64,000 bases of DNA from Aplectana chamaeleonis (taxonomy: Eukaryota > Nematoda > Chromadorea > Rhabditida > Cosmocercidae): contig JAPDOI010000427.1 of the NCBI GenBank assembly GCA_029168955.1, positions 62,001-126,000 on the forward strand, in the 5' to 3' direction. Every line of letters starts with the position of its first letter. Positions within the stretch are counted from its first letter, which is position 1. A program made the position numbers and the translations under genes. Below are positions 30,698-40,184 of the stretch, piece after piece. The notes under the pieces are model-generated. The model searched no databases. It was not told where the DNA came from and saw nothing but the letters and a program-made list of their open reading frames with translations.

Positions 30698-30867
30698 AGG
30701 GATGAGCGGAATAAAAAACTTGATTTTCGGAAATCGAAAAACGCAAATCGGAACATAGTTAAAATTTCGAAAATCAGAAATCGAAACAAGTTCAATAATT
30801 CGGAAATCGGAATTCTGAGGCCCAAAATCTGCGAAAATCGGAATTCGGAAAACGGAACAAAGTACAC
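30698..30867. repeat. Degenerate CGGAAATCG-type array with a hAT-like left tip
   Basis: Begins CAGGGATGAGCGGAATAAAA and continues as loosely repeated CGGAAATCGGAA and CGAAAATC motifs. It interrupts a hAT transposase remnant; GTGTAC occurs on both sides. The right tip is not a clear CCCTG, so the element is damaged or not a typical hAT. Confidence 0.5.
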
Positions 30868-30990
30868 TCGCTGCTGGCATGAAAAATGTGCCCCTAAACC
30901 TCGGGTCTAAAAGCGTCGCCATCACCAAATCATCCTTTCCCATATACTTATCCATCCTTGGCAATAAACCGTTATGGATCAGATTTCTGA
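30868..30990 (-). pseudogene. hAT transposase remnant
   Basis: Minus frame RMDKYMGKDDLVMATLLDPR then FRGTFF. A(T/S)LLDPRF is the conserved block of the hAT/ZBED catalytic and dimerisation region. The rest of the protein is absent or unreadable. It is the only trace of a hAT transposase in the window, which has at least five nonautonomous hAT elements. Confidence 0.6.
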
Positions 30991-30999
30991 TCCCATCAG

Positions 31000-31329
31000 G
31001 GATGTGCGTAGTTTCAACTAACGATTAACAACTTTAACGAATAAAGGGCTTTTTTGGTCCTACGTCAAACGGATTACGACTAAAGACATGTTAAAAATTC
31101 TCGTAAGCTATCCAGAAATTTGTTAGAAAATCAGAATTCACTACGCGCACCATGTCATTACAAAAAGGAGCTCGACGCTCGCGCCGATCCGCCCCCTTTC
31201 CTTGAGAAACGCGATAAGCACGTGCTCGCTGTCCTGACACGCGATAGTACTTAACGTGTGCGACGTGTGCATTCAAAATGAGTCTCGACGCCAACTACGC
31301 GCATTTCCAAGGTAAAGCAGTCTTCAAAC
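31000..31329. other. Unassigned, with a hAT-like tip at 30996
   Basis: CAGGGATGTGCG at 30996 followed by repeated AACTAACGATTAAC motifs resembles the left end of the TAACG-rich hAT MITE at 39698. The right end was not located. Similar ACGATTAACGACTAACG motifs occur at about 33770-33835. Confidence 0.4.
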
Positions 31330-31512
31330 ATGACTCAGATGTCGTTTGTTCAATTACCCAAATTTGCCGTACTGGGTCCGCACAGACGCTGGAGGCCCCA
31401 GATGGTGTTTGGCCCACTGGTCGCACGGCGCCTCGAGATGCCGGCCGTGTCGCGGTATGCGGAGAGTTTGGGCTTCAAGCTCAGTCAAGAAAATCTTGAG
31501 GGGCTCTACTAA
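31330..31512 (+). other. Unassigned open frame with coding-like composition
   Basis: A 60-codon plus frame containing LPKFAVLGPHRRWRPQMVFG and MPAVSRYAESLGFKLSQEN. Third positions are GC-rich compared with the surroundings. It ends at TAA, with an AGTCTTTCAG sequence directly after. No family is recognised; it may be an exon of a gene on the opposite strand to the TOCA-like gene, or a transposon relic. Confidence 0.3.
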
Positions 31513-31572
31513 GTCTTTCAGATTCGGCGGCTTCTTGAGAGCGGCTGAATGCCCGGCTACTAATAGTAAGTA

Positions 31573-32148
31573 TTAGGTTGACGCAAAAATTTCCGGAGGT
31601 TTAAGAGCACTCCGAGAGTTTTTTCAGCTATCTTCATAATAAGAAAAATTTCCGGTTTCATTCCTAGTATGTATGTAGAGCATATTAGTGCTTATATTTC
31701 AAACTGACAGGCTCGTCCATTCCTTCTGCACAATCGTCGACATGTCAAGTTTTCCAGTGCTGTCACGCAACCAAGTTCGCTTCTGCCTTCTTTACAACTA
31801 CCAATCCGAGATGAACCCTACGGAATCCTACCACCGCATGGTGCCGTCGTTCGGCGAGGGTGTTGTTTCCAAAACTACAGTAAACGATTGGTTCAGCAAA
31901 TTCAGAGTTGGGCAGTACGAGGTCGAAGACATGGAGCGATCAGGAAGGCCACTGAAGCTCAACAACGAAGAGCTGCGCGAACAGGTGGAAGGCGATCGGA
32001 GCCAAACCACACAGGAGATGAGCAGCAGACTTGGCTACTCTCAATCAAATGTCGTTCGTCACTTGGCTGCAATTGAAAAGTTTTTTGAAATAAATGTTTT
32101 TTTTTATTCAAAGTCGTTAAAAGTCCGGAAACTTTTGCATCAACCTAA
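31573..32148 (+). mobile_element. Internally deleted mariner with TA duplication
   Basis: 576 bp flanked by TA (31571-31572 and 32149-32150). Inverted ends TTAGGTTGACGCAAAAATTT and TTAGGTTGATGCAAAAGTTT. Only the DNA-binding part of the transposase remains; the catalytic domain is deleted, and the right TIR follows shortly after. Confidence 0.85.
31742..32080 (+). pseudogene. Mariner transposase N-terminal HTH domain
   Basis: Reads MSSFPVLSRNQVRFCLLYNY, then TVNDWFSKFRVGQYEVEDME and RSGRPLKL, then QTTQEMSSRLGYSQSNVVRH. This is the paired HTH unit with the GRPR-like linker of mariner transposases. The sequence is open through both helices and then passes into the tail and TIR without the DDD catalytic domain. 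A protein of this kind could still bind the TIRs and interfere with transposition; that is speculation. Confidence 0.75.
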
Positions 32149-32149
32149 T

Positions 32150-32682
32150 AGCTGCTCGACCACGACAGTCACTACTGCGGGCGACAAAACATCGAATTTT
32201 GGGCTCCAAGGCCACTATCCTGCTGACGGCGTAGGTTTTCTAGCTGGGCGTTGAGCGGCGTTTTGTATGAGCCAGTCTATAACGGAAAGAAGTGTCTACA
32301 GTTCGCCTGCACTGCATCCACATCTGGTGGAGCAATGCATCCGCTACATAGGACGTTTTGTGAAGTCCGCAATGAACTCTATAACGTCGAGCTCTGCACT
32401 CTGCAGGTTATAATCATCATTAGGATGATTGCACGCTTTCTGAAGCGAGAAAAATAGAAAAATCCTCAACTATCTCGATTTTTCTCGATAATGACTACTT
32501 TTAGGAGAGGGACAGACACCGAAAAAGGCACACCTCTAGCTCTCATTGAGGCCGTGAATTATATGTGAATCTAAGGTTTGAACTATGTTCTCTATCGGAA
32601 ACGTGTATGAAACTTTGGTAATACAAACAGCTATTCATGCCTACTTTCTTTTCAACTCTTGATTGCTTTTTTCGACCTTACA
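32150..32682. other. Unassigned, with one possible exon
   Basis: At about 32298-32409 a plus frame reads SPALHPHLVEQCIRYIGRFV then KSAMNSITSSSALC, between TGTCTACAG and a GTTATA that could act as splice sites. No family is recognised. The rest is AT-rich without features. Confidence 0.3.
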
Positions 32683-33726
32683 AGGGAAGTGTTTATGACG
32701 GTAAACGCTTCTGCGAAAACAACTTGTATTGTTGAAATCTCTTAGGCCTCCATAGTAAAACTGCGCAGTATCTCGCTACGAGCTGGAGGTTTCAAGTAGT
32801 TACAAGCCTAAAATGGTCGTACTCTGTACCATATGTACCTTCCAAAACGCTCGTAATGTTTCCAAAATCTGGAAACGGACCTCATAACCGTGTTTAGCGC
32901 TCAAAGTAGTCTCCCTGGACAAGGTTTGGCTGAAAGCACATTTTCCCAACTTTGCATATACTGATAACACTTTGAACTTGTTTATTAATCATTTCTCCTA
33001 GCAAGTTGAGAGTTCTGAACGCTTCAGACTATTTTTTTTTCAGACTTGGCTCAAAATTCTCTCAAGTGGGTTATTTGGAACGCTGATCACGAATTTGAGG
33101 TTCGTCTCTCGATTTTCCAGAGTTTTCGACTAATTTCGTTCAAGGCCTCATACCGGGAGAAAACTTGAAGGCAAAACATGACTTTTGACAATTTCCGGAA
33201 CGCTACGATATAAATGGCTCAAAACAATTCTCTAGGAATCATTCGAAGGGCTCATTACGAATCTGAGGTTCGTTTATCGACTTTCGACAGCTCACGGTAT
33301 ATTACGGTGGGTGTACGAAGTACGGTTCAAATCTTAAAATTGACTCAAAATTTCTGTGCAGGGTTTATTCGGGGTGCTGAATACCAATTTAATGTCCATT
33401 TGCCAATTTTCGGGATGCTATGATAAGTTTTGGCCCTTAAATGACATTTTACCTACCGTAACCCAAGATTTTTGGAAACTGGACCACAAAATCGTTTTCA
33501 GCTCTCTAATTGAACCCCACATACAGGTTTTGAGCGAAACTGTTTTCGAAGCACACAAAAAATGCCTGATGGATACCCTTGATTTTTTGCATAGCTTGAA
33601 AAAAGCTTAAAACTGCCTGAAACCTACAGCTCGGGATACTGCGCACTTTTACTATTGAGGCTCAAGAGATACTAACAATACTAGTCGTTTTCACAGATGC
33701 GTTTACCATTAAAACACTTCCCTTCA
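32683..33726. mobile_element. Element with about 130-bp terminal inverted repeats
   Basis: The left end AGGGAAGTGTTTATGACGGT extends through TAGTAAAACTGCGCAGTATC and is mirrored at the right end down to TTTTAATGGTAAACGC. The interior carries blocks such as GCTGATCACGAATTTGAGG that recur about 1.26 kb further on in the element at 33930-35032. Noncoding; target duplication unclear. Confidence 0.65.
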
Positions 33727-33929
33727 TAACACTGTCTGTTGTAAAAGTCTGGATTTCTAAGAACTAACGATTAACGACTAACGACCAACAAGGTTTTTGG
33801 TTCGTTGAACGACTAACGAATTACAATGTTTCGAATACGCATATCCCTGGAACCGATAGTAATTGAGTTGCTTTAACAGGTCTTGACAGAAGTTGGCGAG
33901 TCTCAACTCGTCTGATTCTATCAGTAGAT
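33727..33929. repeat. ACGACTAACG motif patch
   Basis: Repeated AACGATTAACGACTAACGAC motifs between 33765 and 33835, like those near 31015. Beyond that no feature. Confidence 0.4.
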
Positions 33930-35032
33930 GCGGGCTAACAAGGGGACCACAATAAGTCATAGTGACCATTCCAAATGGAATGTACTTTTCTATAACCATT
34001 TTCGGACAAAAAGTCCGAATATGCCCATCGCAGCTGCCTAGACCCACTCAGAAAAGAGTTATAAGCATTTTTTCCCTGATTTTCGTACTTATTGTAACCT
34101 CCAGAAAGCCCATTATTCTTACGAAAATTCGAAAACGAACCTCATAATCGTGTTCAGAGCCCAAAACTACCCCACTAAGCAAAGTTAGGTTGAAGGAACA
34201 TTTTCCAAACTTTGCGTAGTCTAATAGCGTTTTGGACTTGAGGATTTTCGGTTGGGCGTTTATTTATATCAATTAGAGGGCTCTCGAAGCGTTTAAAAAA
34301 TATTCCAGATTTGACTAAAAATTCGCTCTGGAGGATTACTTGGGGTGCTGATCACGAATCTGAGGTTTATTTCTCGATTTTCCAAAGTTTTCGACTGTAT
34401 TCGTTCACAGATTCCCATCGGGGGAGAATTTGATGACAAATCGCGACTTCCTACGATTTCCGGAGTGCTTCCATAGAACATGCTCAAGTTATTTCTCTAG
34501 GGGTTATTTGGAGTGCTGAACACGAATCTGATGTAGGTTTATCGATTTTTGGCAGCTTACGGTAGATTACGGTGGGTTTACGGTAGGTTGGTCGACGTCT
34601 CAGATTTCTCTCGAAGTTTCTATGTGGGGGTTAGGTTATCTGGGGTGCTGAATACGAATTCGATGTCCATTTGTTGATTATCCAAATGTTAAGGTAGGTT
34701 TCGTCTCCTAAATTGCACGTTACCTACCGTAACCTACACTAAACCTCAAAATTTCGGCAAGCAAATCCTAGATTCGTGTTCAGCACCCCAGATTACCCCT
34801 ATATACATGTTTTTAGCAGAATGCGGAGAAAAATTCAGAAACACTTCAAAAATTCAATGGGGGTACCCTTACCTTGCCGCGAAGCTTTAAAAAACGCTCG
34901 TAACTTTTTTCAGAGTGGGCCTAGGCAGCTGCGATGGGCATATTCGCACTTTTCGTCCGGAAATGGTTCTAGAAAAGTACATTTCATTTGGAATGGTCAC
35001 TATGGCTTATTGTGGTTCCCTTGTAAGATTGA
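33930..35032. mobile_element. Element with long terminal inverted repeats, related to 32683-33726
   Basis: Arms of about 130 bp: GGGGACCACAATAAGTCATA and CCATTCCAAATGGAATGTAC on the left are mirrored on the right, as is GCCCATCGCAGCTGCCTAG. The interior repeats GGGGTGCTGAATACGAAT and GTGCTGAACACGAATCTGA blocks. A partial copy lies at 1735-2257. No coding capacity. Confidence 0.65.
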
Positions 35033-36587
35033 TTCCGCATTTCGTTCCGATTTCCGCACCCATTTCTCGAAGTCGGAAACAGGGTACGGCGCGAGGTGCG
35101 GATATCCACCAGGCTCAGGCGTACGGTGTGACGATCACAGAGGGGGGGGGGCAGCCTTAGACGCCGGGTAAGAGGGGCCGATTTTTTCGCGAAAACGGTG
35201 CGCACAAAGCGCCACATAGCCATAACTTGTTTCAGAGTCCTACGAATTCAATTTTGATGCCATTTTTGAACAGCTTTCAACGAGTACCATGCAATAGTGA
35301 TGCGAAATAGCTGAGTTAATACCCGAAATCAATCAAAAATTGTATATTTCCAAATGAAAATCCCTCATTGTGAACTGATCAGACGGTCACCATAAGAGAA
35401 ATGTGACCCGTTTCGACCTGTGGTCATTGGGAATCACAAAAAGAAATACAAGTACTACGACGAAACACCGGAGTCAGGAAGACTTTTAACATACTATTGT
35501 ATTCACCTTAGTAACAGAAACATGAAAACTCTGAAAATTATTTCCGTCAATTTTGAAGTGAGTTGTGGCGATGGGGCGCTCTGTGCTAGCAAAAAATGCA
35601 ACAAAACGTTTGCAGAAAACTTACTCGGTGCTGCACATCTTTTTCAGACCTCGCAATTGAGTGTGAAATCTACTGAAAGGCTCTCTTGGTTTGGAAGTTT
35701 CAAAAAATGTAGCGAAGTGATGGAGGCTTGCGTCCAAGTGTTCCACAATAATAGAGGTATTGGCGTCATTTATTAACGGTTATGTAACATTTTGTTGCTT
35801 TCGCCCCTGCGGTGTGACATACAAATTCTGTATCAGCCGTCTGAGACTTACAAGCAGCACCAGGTAACTGGTGAGAATGTTGTGTGCTAATGACTGAAAA
35901 CTTGCAGCTCATCAGACATGGGGGAGCATCGTCATTTGAAGGAACCCGAAATTAATTTTCTCTGCTACTGATCGTAATGTAGATCTCCCACTAATCCTGG
36001 TTGGTGGACCGAACAGGAAGTACTGCTTCATAACAAGTGTTTGGGTGAGGTTCATTGCATCTCTTCCTGTAGTGATCACAAGGGTCAATTTGTGAGCTCC
36101 GCACTCAACAGCAGATCACTCCCTGCGGGTGCCGAAATTTCGTTGCTGGTTACATAAGTTCTTTTAATAATCCGTAGATACCTTGCATCCTAGCGGTCAT
36201 AACGGAAAAACCACCACAACCGTTTCAATAAAGAGAAATAAGACGTTCAATAAAGAATGTTCAAAGACTCATCGAGAGGCCCAGTCGCTGTGTCTAGGAA
36301 TCTAATGAAGTTAAGCGTTTCTGTGAGACATGCAAGGTGCCACATGCGAACTTATTCTGAACTTCCACAATAGTTAATGAACGGTTGAGAGGAGATGCAG
36401 TTTTCAGTAGAAAGACTATCTATTTTATTCCATTTCCTGTGTGATCATCAGTTAGAGGTGAGATCGGGAGGTTTTCATCGATGACTTGCTTCAACAGATC
36501 GTGTTTCATGTTAACAGCGAACTGCTTAATCACACCTGTGGGCTCTTCTCGCTTCGTAATGAGCTCCACAAGCACCTGTTCCTGTCT
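35033..36587. other. Unassigned stretch with one plus-strand open frame
   Basis: A 118-codon plus frame at 35420-35776 contains ALCASKKCNKTFAENLLGAA and LSVKSTERLSWFGSFKKCSE. CATCTTTTTCAG at about 35645 could be an acceptor within it. It resembles nothing recognised. The rest of the interval shows no element ends; a run of ten G lies near 35150. Confidence 0.3.
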
Positions 36588-36803
36588 TCATCGTGCAACT
36601 AAGAGTGGAAATTCTTTGGCAAAATTAAATGCCTTTTTAAATGTAGTGTAGGCTATGTCAGTAGATGTTATTGCAGCCCCCGTGGCTCTCTTCAAGCCTT
36701 CCTTCTTATGGCCTAGGAAACACGCAAGGTTTTGTTGTGCTCTGTGGGGTTGCAATGGTGTCGCCTCATCGTCTGGCGAAGTAATCTCAGCCCATTTCTG
36801 CAC
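36588..36803 (-). other. Unassigned 71-codon open frame
   Basis: Reads MQKWAEITSPDDEATPLQPH, then AQQNLACFLGHKKEGLKRAT and TTFKKAFNFAKEFPLLVAR. After one stop the same strand continues in readable form (EQVLVELITKREEPTG, then FAVNMKHDLLKQVIDENLPI), so this looks like a decayed coding sequence of about 130 codons. The family is unknown; transposon or host origin is open. Confidence 0.35.
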
Positions 36804-37396
36804 GTTCGAAAAATTTGTAGGTAGTTTTTAAGACAGGACACCTTGCCATAGTCAAAGTGAGCTGTGTCGAAGGCAGTATTCACCCTCCCTTGGCTGTCGC
36901 CGAGGAAGCGGGGCCTCTCTGTACCTTACCGTGCTCTGTTGGTTCTGTATTCTACACACTTCCCAGAATTGAGGATGAGTATGTCGCTTTCTTCGTTCTA
37001 CTGGGATCGATTCTGAACTGGATCCTCATCTAATAGATCTAGTATGCCAATCCTCGCGGTCTGACGACTGTCGCAAAGCTTCCGCACTTCTCACGGGTCG
37101 ATCACACCGCTACGCCTTACCCTGAACCGAATTGACTATACTTGGGGGGGTATACACTGTTTCGAATCAGTTCAATTTACATGAAATGCTCGCCAAAAAT
37201 CTGACCAGATTACGCTTCAGGGGAGGGGGGTCAGAGAAAATCGGCGAGAAATTGTTTCTAGCGGGGGGGGGGGGTCTGAGTAAGATTGGCCTTGTCCACA
37301 CCTCAAGCCGTACACTGGTCGGAAAGCGTAAATCGGAATTCGGCCCAGACGTGGTGTACGTCCTAGCATTCCGCATCTCTTCGTGTATATGATCTA
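36804..37396. other. Unassigned, with G-runs
   Basis: No gene recognised. Homopolymer G runs of 7-11 bases at about 37143, 37220 and 37264. Confidence 0.3.
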
Positions 37397-37994
37397 CTCA
37401 GGGAGTCGGGGGGGGGGGTTCTATTCGGCCACGATTGGCTTTCGACTCGACTACAAAGCGGTTGGACGATGATATGGCCACGCCATTTCCTTGCGCCACG
37501 TCGTGGCCTAGTCGTCCAGGGCTGTGCGGCAATTGCCGTTTGTCGTTTGCCGGCCATTTTTGGGACTTTTTTGCCGTTTTTCGTTTGCCAAGATTTTCGC
37601 TGTTTTTCCGGCAAAACTCGGCAAAACACTGGAAGGAAACGCCGCCTATGCTCGCGGCTATGTGGGCACTAGGGGCAATCCGATTATCCGTTGTTCGCTC
37701 AACCGTTAGCCGGAGCATTCAGTTATCTAGGGTGGTAGCAAATCTCTTTGAAAACGCGAGTTAACTTGCGGTAAGTTCGCGGTAAACTGTAGTTAATCGC
37801 GAGCTTTTTACTTGAAGATTTTCAGAAATGGGACCGGACATTGCTGAAACTACGCACTCGCATGCCACGTTGTGGGACACCAGATACGCAGTAAAAAAAA
37901 TCCAAAAAAAGGTTCATTCTGTCTTTTCTGCAGAGAATATTGATTAAGAAAAAAATTTCGGGAGTTTTTTAAAACTTTTTTTTAGCTTGCAGTA

Positions 37995-38188
37995 AGTTCG
38001 CGCAGAACTTCTACTTAACGCGAGCTGACAGAGAAATTGGAACTAGTGTGTGAATGGGGAGAAAGATGGATAGTTTTCGAAAAAGTCCTCCGGAGAACTT
38101 GTTCTAAAGCTATCCATCTTTTTCTTCACTTATAATCTATTTCCATTTTTTCTGTCAGCTCGCGTTATGTTGCAGTTTTTCGCGAACT
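37995..38188. mobile_element. MITE with TA duplication nested in hAT element 4
   Basis: Inverted ends AGTTCGCGCAGAACTT and AGTTCGCGAAAAACTG, extending through AACGCGAGCTGACAGA and AAAGATGGATAG on both sides. TA flanks. 194 bp. Confidence 0.7.
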
Positions 38189-38269
38189 TAACGCGAGATC
38201 ACCACCCAGTTGTATAATGACTCATTTCATATGAGTTACTCGCAGTCGGTTCCAGTTTTGTCAGAGCGC

Positions 38270-38470
38270 GGCTACCGATCGCGGGGCCGCAGTGGCACCA
38301 CCGCGGAGCCGTAGGGGCACAACCGGGGACCGCAGAGGCACTACCGCGGAGCCGCAGCGGCACAACCGCGAAGCAGTAGCGGCACTACCGCGGAGCAGTA
38401 GCGGCACTACCGCGGAGCCAAATCGACGCTATCGCGGGGCCACCACGACATTGCCGATGCGACTCCGCGA
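38270..38470 (+). repeat. GC-rich minisatellite, about 24-bp unit
   Basis: Imperfect copies of CTACCGCGGAGCCGCAGCGG and variants, about seven repeats. A 90-codon open frame rich in R, G, T and A crosses it and is a by-product of the repeat. Confidence 0.7.
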
Positions 38471-39233
38471 TAGTACCGCTTCGGTACTTGTAGGAGCCGA
38501 TTCCGCAGCAACGATTTCTTTGATTTCCATGAGCTACCTCTATGTCTTGTTTTTGTTCATCTGATGGCTTGAAATGGAACTACTCCCTTGAATTAGAATT
38601 ATTAGAATGTTGACATAAGTATTGGAAAAAAAGGAAAAAAGTGGAGCGGCACATGTCAAAAACTTTTGGTCAATCTTTCCGATGAGGTTTTTTGCCGTTT
38701 GCCGATTGCCGGCCGTTTTTGGGATTTTCTCGCCGATTGCCGTTTGCCGAAATCTCAAAATCGTTTGCCGCACATCCCTGCTAGTCGTCGTCCAAGTGAG
38801 AAGCACGTGGCGCCAATCATAGCCGTTCCACTCGGCCACGATACGCTTTCGATTCGACTACGATGAGTTTGGACGACGAACGAGCCACAATGCCCATAAT
38901 TGAACACGTTGATCGATCGTTTCACAACTGACCCGGCGCATGTCAGCCGCGCAGCACGTATATAAGGGGCTCGATCCCAAAGAGAGCGCAGTGCGCCTTT
39001 TGGGCGGCTCCTGGAAGGTGACTACGAGTCACTTTCCAGACGATTTTTGAACCGCTAAGGGGTCTCCCCCACGGTCCTCAGCGAGGGGAGCTCCCTCGCT
39101 GTCGACCGTGGCGAAGGTGATGTCCCAGTCGCGGACTGCTGTGCGGGTGATCCCCTACTGCGGTCCGTGACTTGGACCGTATCCTTGTTGGGGGGAGACC
39201 CGATACCATCGAAGGTGTGGGAGCCCGCCCCCC

Positions 39234-39442
39234 AGCGCCACGTGCTCATATCGAGCAGGCCACGTGCTGCTGCGTGGGAAACGGGGGTTCGGAAAAGGTT
39301 TTGCCTCGCTGCGCCACGTAGTGCTATCGAACAGGCCACGTGCTGCCGCGTGGGAAATGGGGGTGCAGCAAGGGTTTTGTCTCTCTGCGCCACGTAGTCT
39401 TATCGAACAGGCCACGTGCTCTTCTGAGCAGCATGTGCTGCT
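39234..39442 (+). repeat. 77-bp tandem repeat, 2.7 copies
   Basis: Units start GCGCCACGTGCTCATATC at 39234, GCGCCACGTAGTGCTATC at 39311 and GCGCCACGTAGTCTTATC at 39388, each followed by GAACAGGCCACGTGCT or a close variant. Minus-strand frames through it are spurious. Confidence 0.8.
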
Positions 39443-39521
39443 GCAAAAGTTCCTTTAAGCTCGACTAAGTACCCGAATAGAAAGCCTATCGTGGCCGAAT
39501 AGAACCCCCGACTCTCTGAGT

Positions 39522-39684
39522 AGTTCCGCAATCGCGTTCAGACCGCAAAGTCTCATTATCACACTCGTAGAAGCGAAGCGGTTGTTTTGAGAATGATCTC
39601 TTCATTTTCATAGTTGAATTTTTCAAAAACAACCACTTCGCTTCTAAGAATGTGATAATGAGGACTGAACGCGATTGCGGAACT
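39522..39684. mobile_element. Palindromic MITE
   Basis: Arms AGTTCCGCAATCGCGTTCAG, then GTCTCATTATCACA and AGAAGCGAAG-GGTTGTTTT, are mirrored around a loop of about 30 bp. It directly abuts the right end of the 37397-39520 element. Confidence 0.7.
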
Positions 39685-39776
39685 GAACTATATGTATCAG
39701 GGCTGTGCGTTAATAACGTTAACGTGTTAACGCATTAACGGGTTAACGAGTTTTTTTTTCAAAAATTAACGATTAA

Positions 39777-40184
39777 AATCGACTGGACTGTTGTAGACTG
39801 AACTGTGGTACAACTATTTATTGAGGAGAGTCACCTCTCCGTACCACTCTACAACTACAAAATGAGCCCTATAACTAAACGAGTCGCCTTAAGAAGGGAG
39901 CGGACGCGGCCTCCGATGGCAGGCCCCGCCTGCGACGAGAGACCACGGGGGCAGACGAGAGCGCGAGGCATACATAAGATGCCGCTCCCCCGCATCCACC
40001 CCTCCGCGCCCATCGATCGACGGAGAATGATGACAAGAACAAACCAAGGAGGAAAACATAGGAACGAGGTAATAGAGGAAATTAACAGTTAAGAAACAGG
40101 TACTGAACGGAAATCAAATCGCCTAGGCCATTACATTAGTAGAACTACAGTACAACAGTGGATTTTTAACTGCTATTCTTAACA
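39777..40184 (-). repeat. 3' LTR of the gag-protease element
   Basis: 408 bp, starting TGTTAAGAATAGCAGTTAAA in the sense of the element. Contains the stop of the long polyprotein frame. Identical to the 5' LTR. Confidence 0.88.

Larger units (their letters stand above)
37517..38780. mobile_element. Nonautonomous hAT element 4
   Basis: Flanked by CTAGTCGTC (37508-37516 and 38781-38789; 8 or 9 bp, the boundary is ambiguous by one base). Ends CAGGGCTGTGCGGCAATTGC and, mirrored, CAGGGATGTGCGGCAAACGA. Degenerate TTTGCCG motifs crowd both subterminal zones. 1264 bp, no transposase. It contains a smaller MITE and a GC-rich minisatellite. Confidence 0.75.
37397..39520. mobile_element. TIR element with TA duplication, host of a nested hAT
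   Basis: The left end CTCAGGGAGTCGGGGG and on through TTCTATTCGGCCACGATTGG is mirrored at the right end (39470-39520), with TA on both sides (37395-37396 and 39521-39522). It contains hAT element 4 and a 77-bp tandem repeat. A TATATAAG sequence at about 38957 could be a core promoter, but no gene follows. Confidence 0.65.

Noticed and set aside
35623..35672. Minus-strand stretch between CCTTTCAG and GTAAGT within the large intron
   Set aside because: In the phase required by the flanking TOCA-like exons it begins with TAG, so it cannot be a normal coding exon.
38950..39010. TATATAAG as the promoter of a nearby gene
   Set aside because: No open frame or exon follows on either strand; it sits within a nonautonomous TIR element.
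39805..40092. Identical 95-codon frames at 39805 and 43700
   Set aside because: They lie within the two copies of one LTR, antisense to the element; no domain seen.
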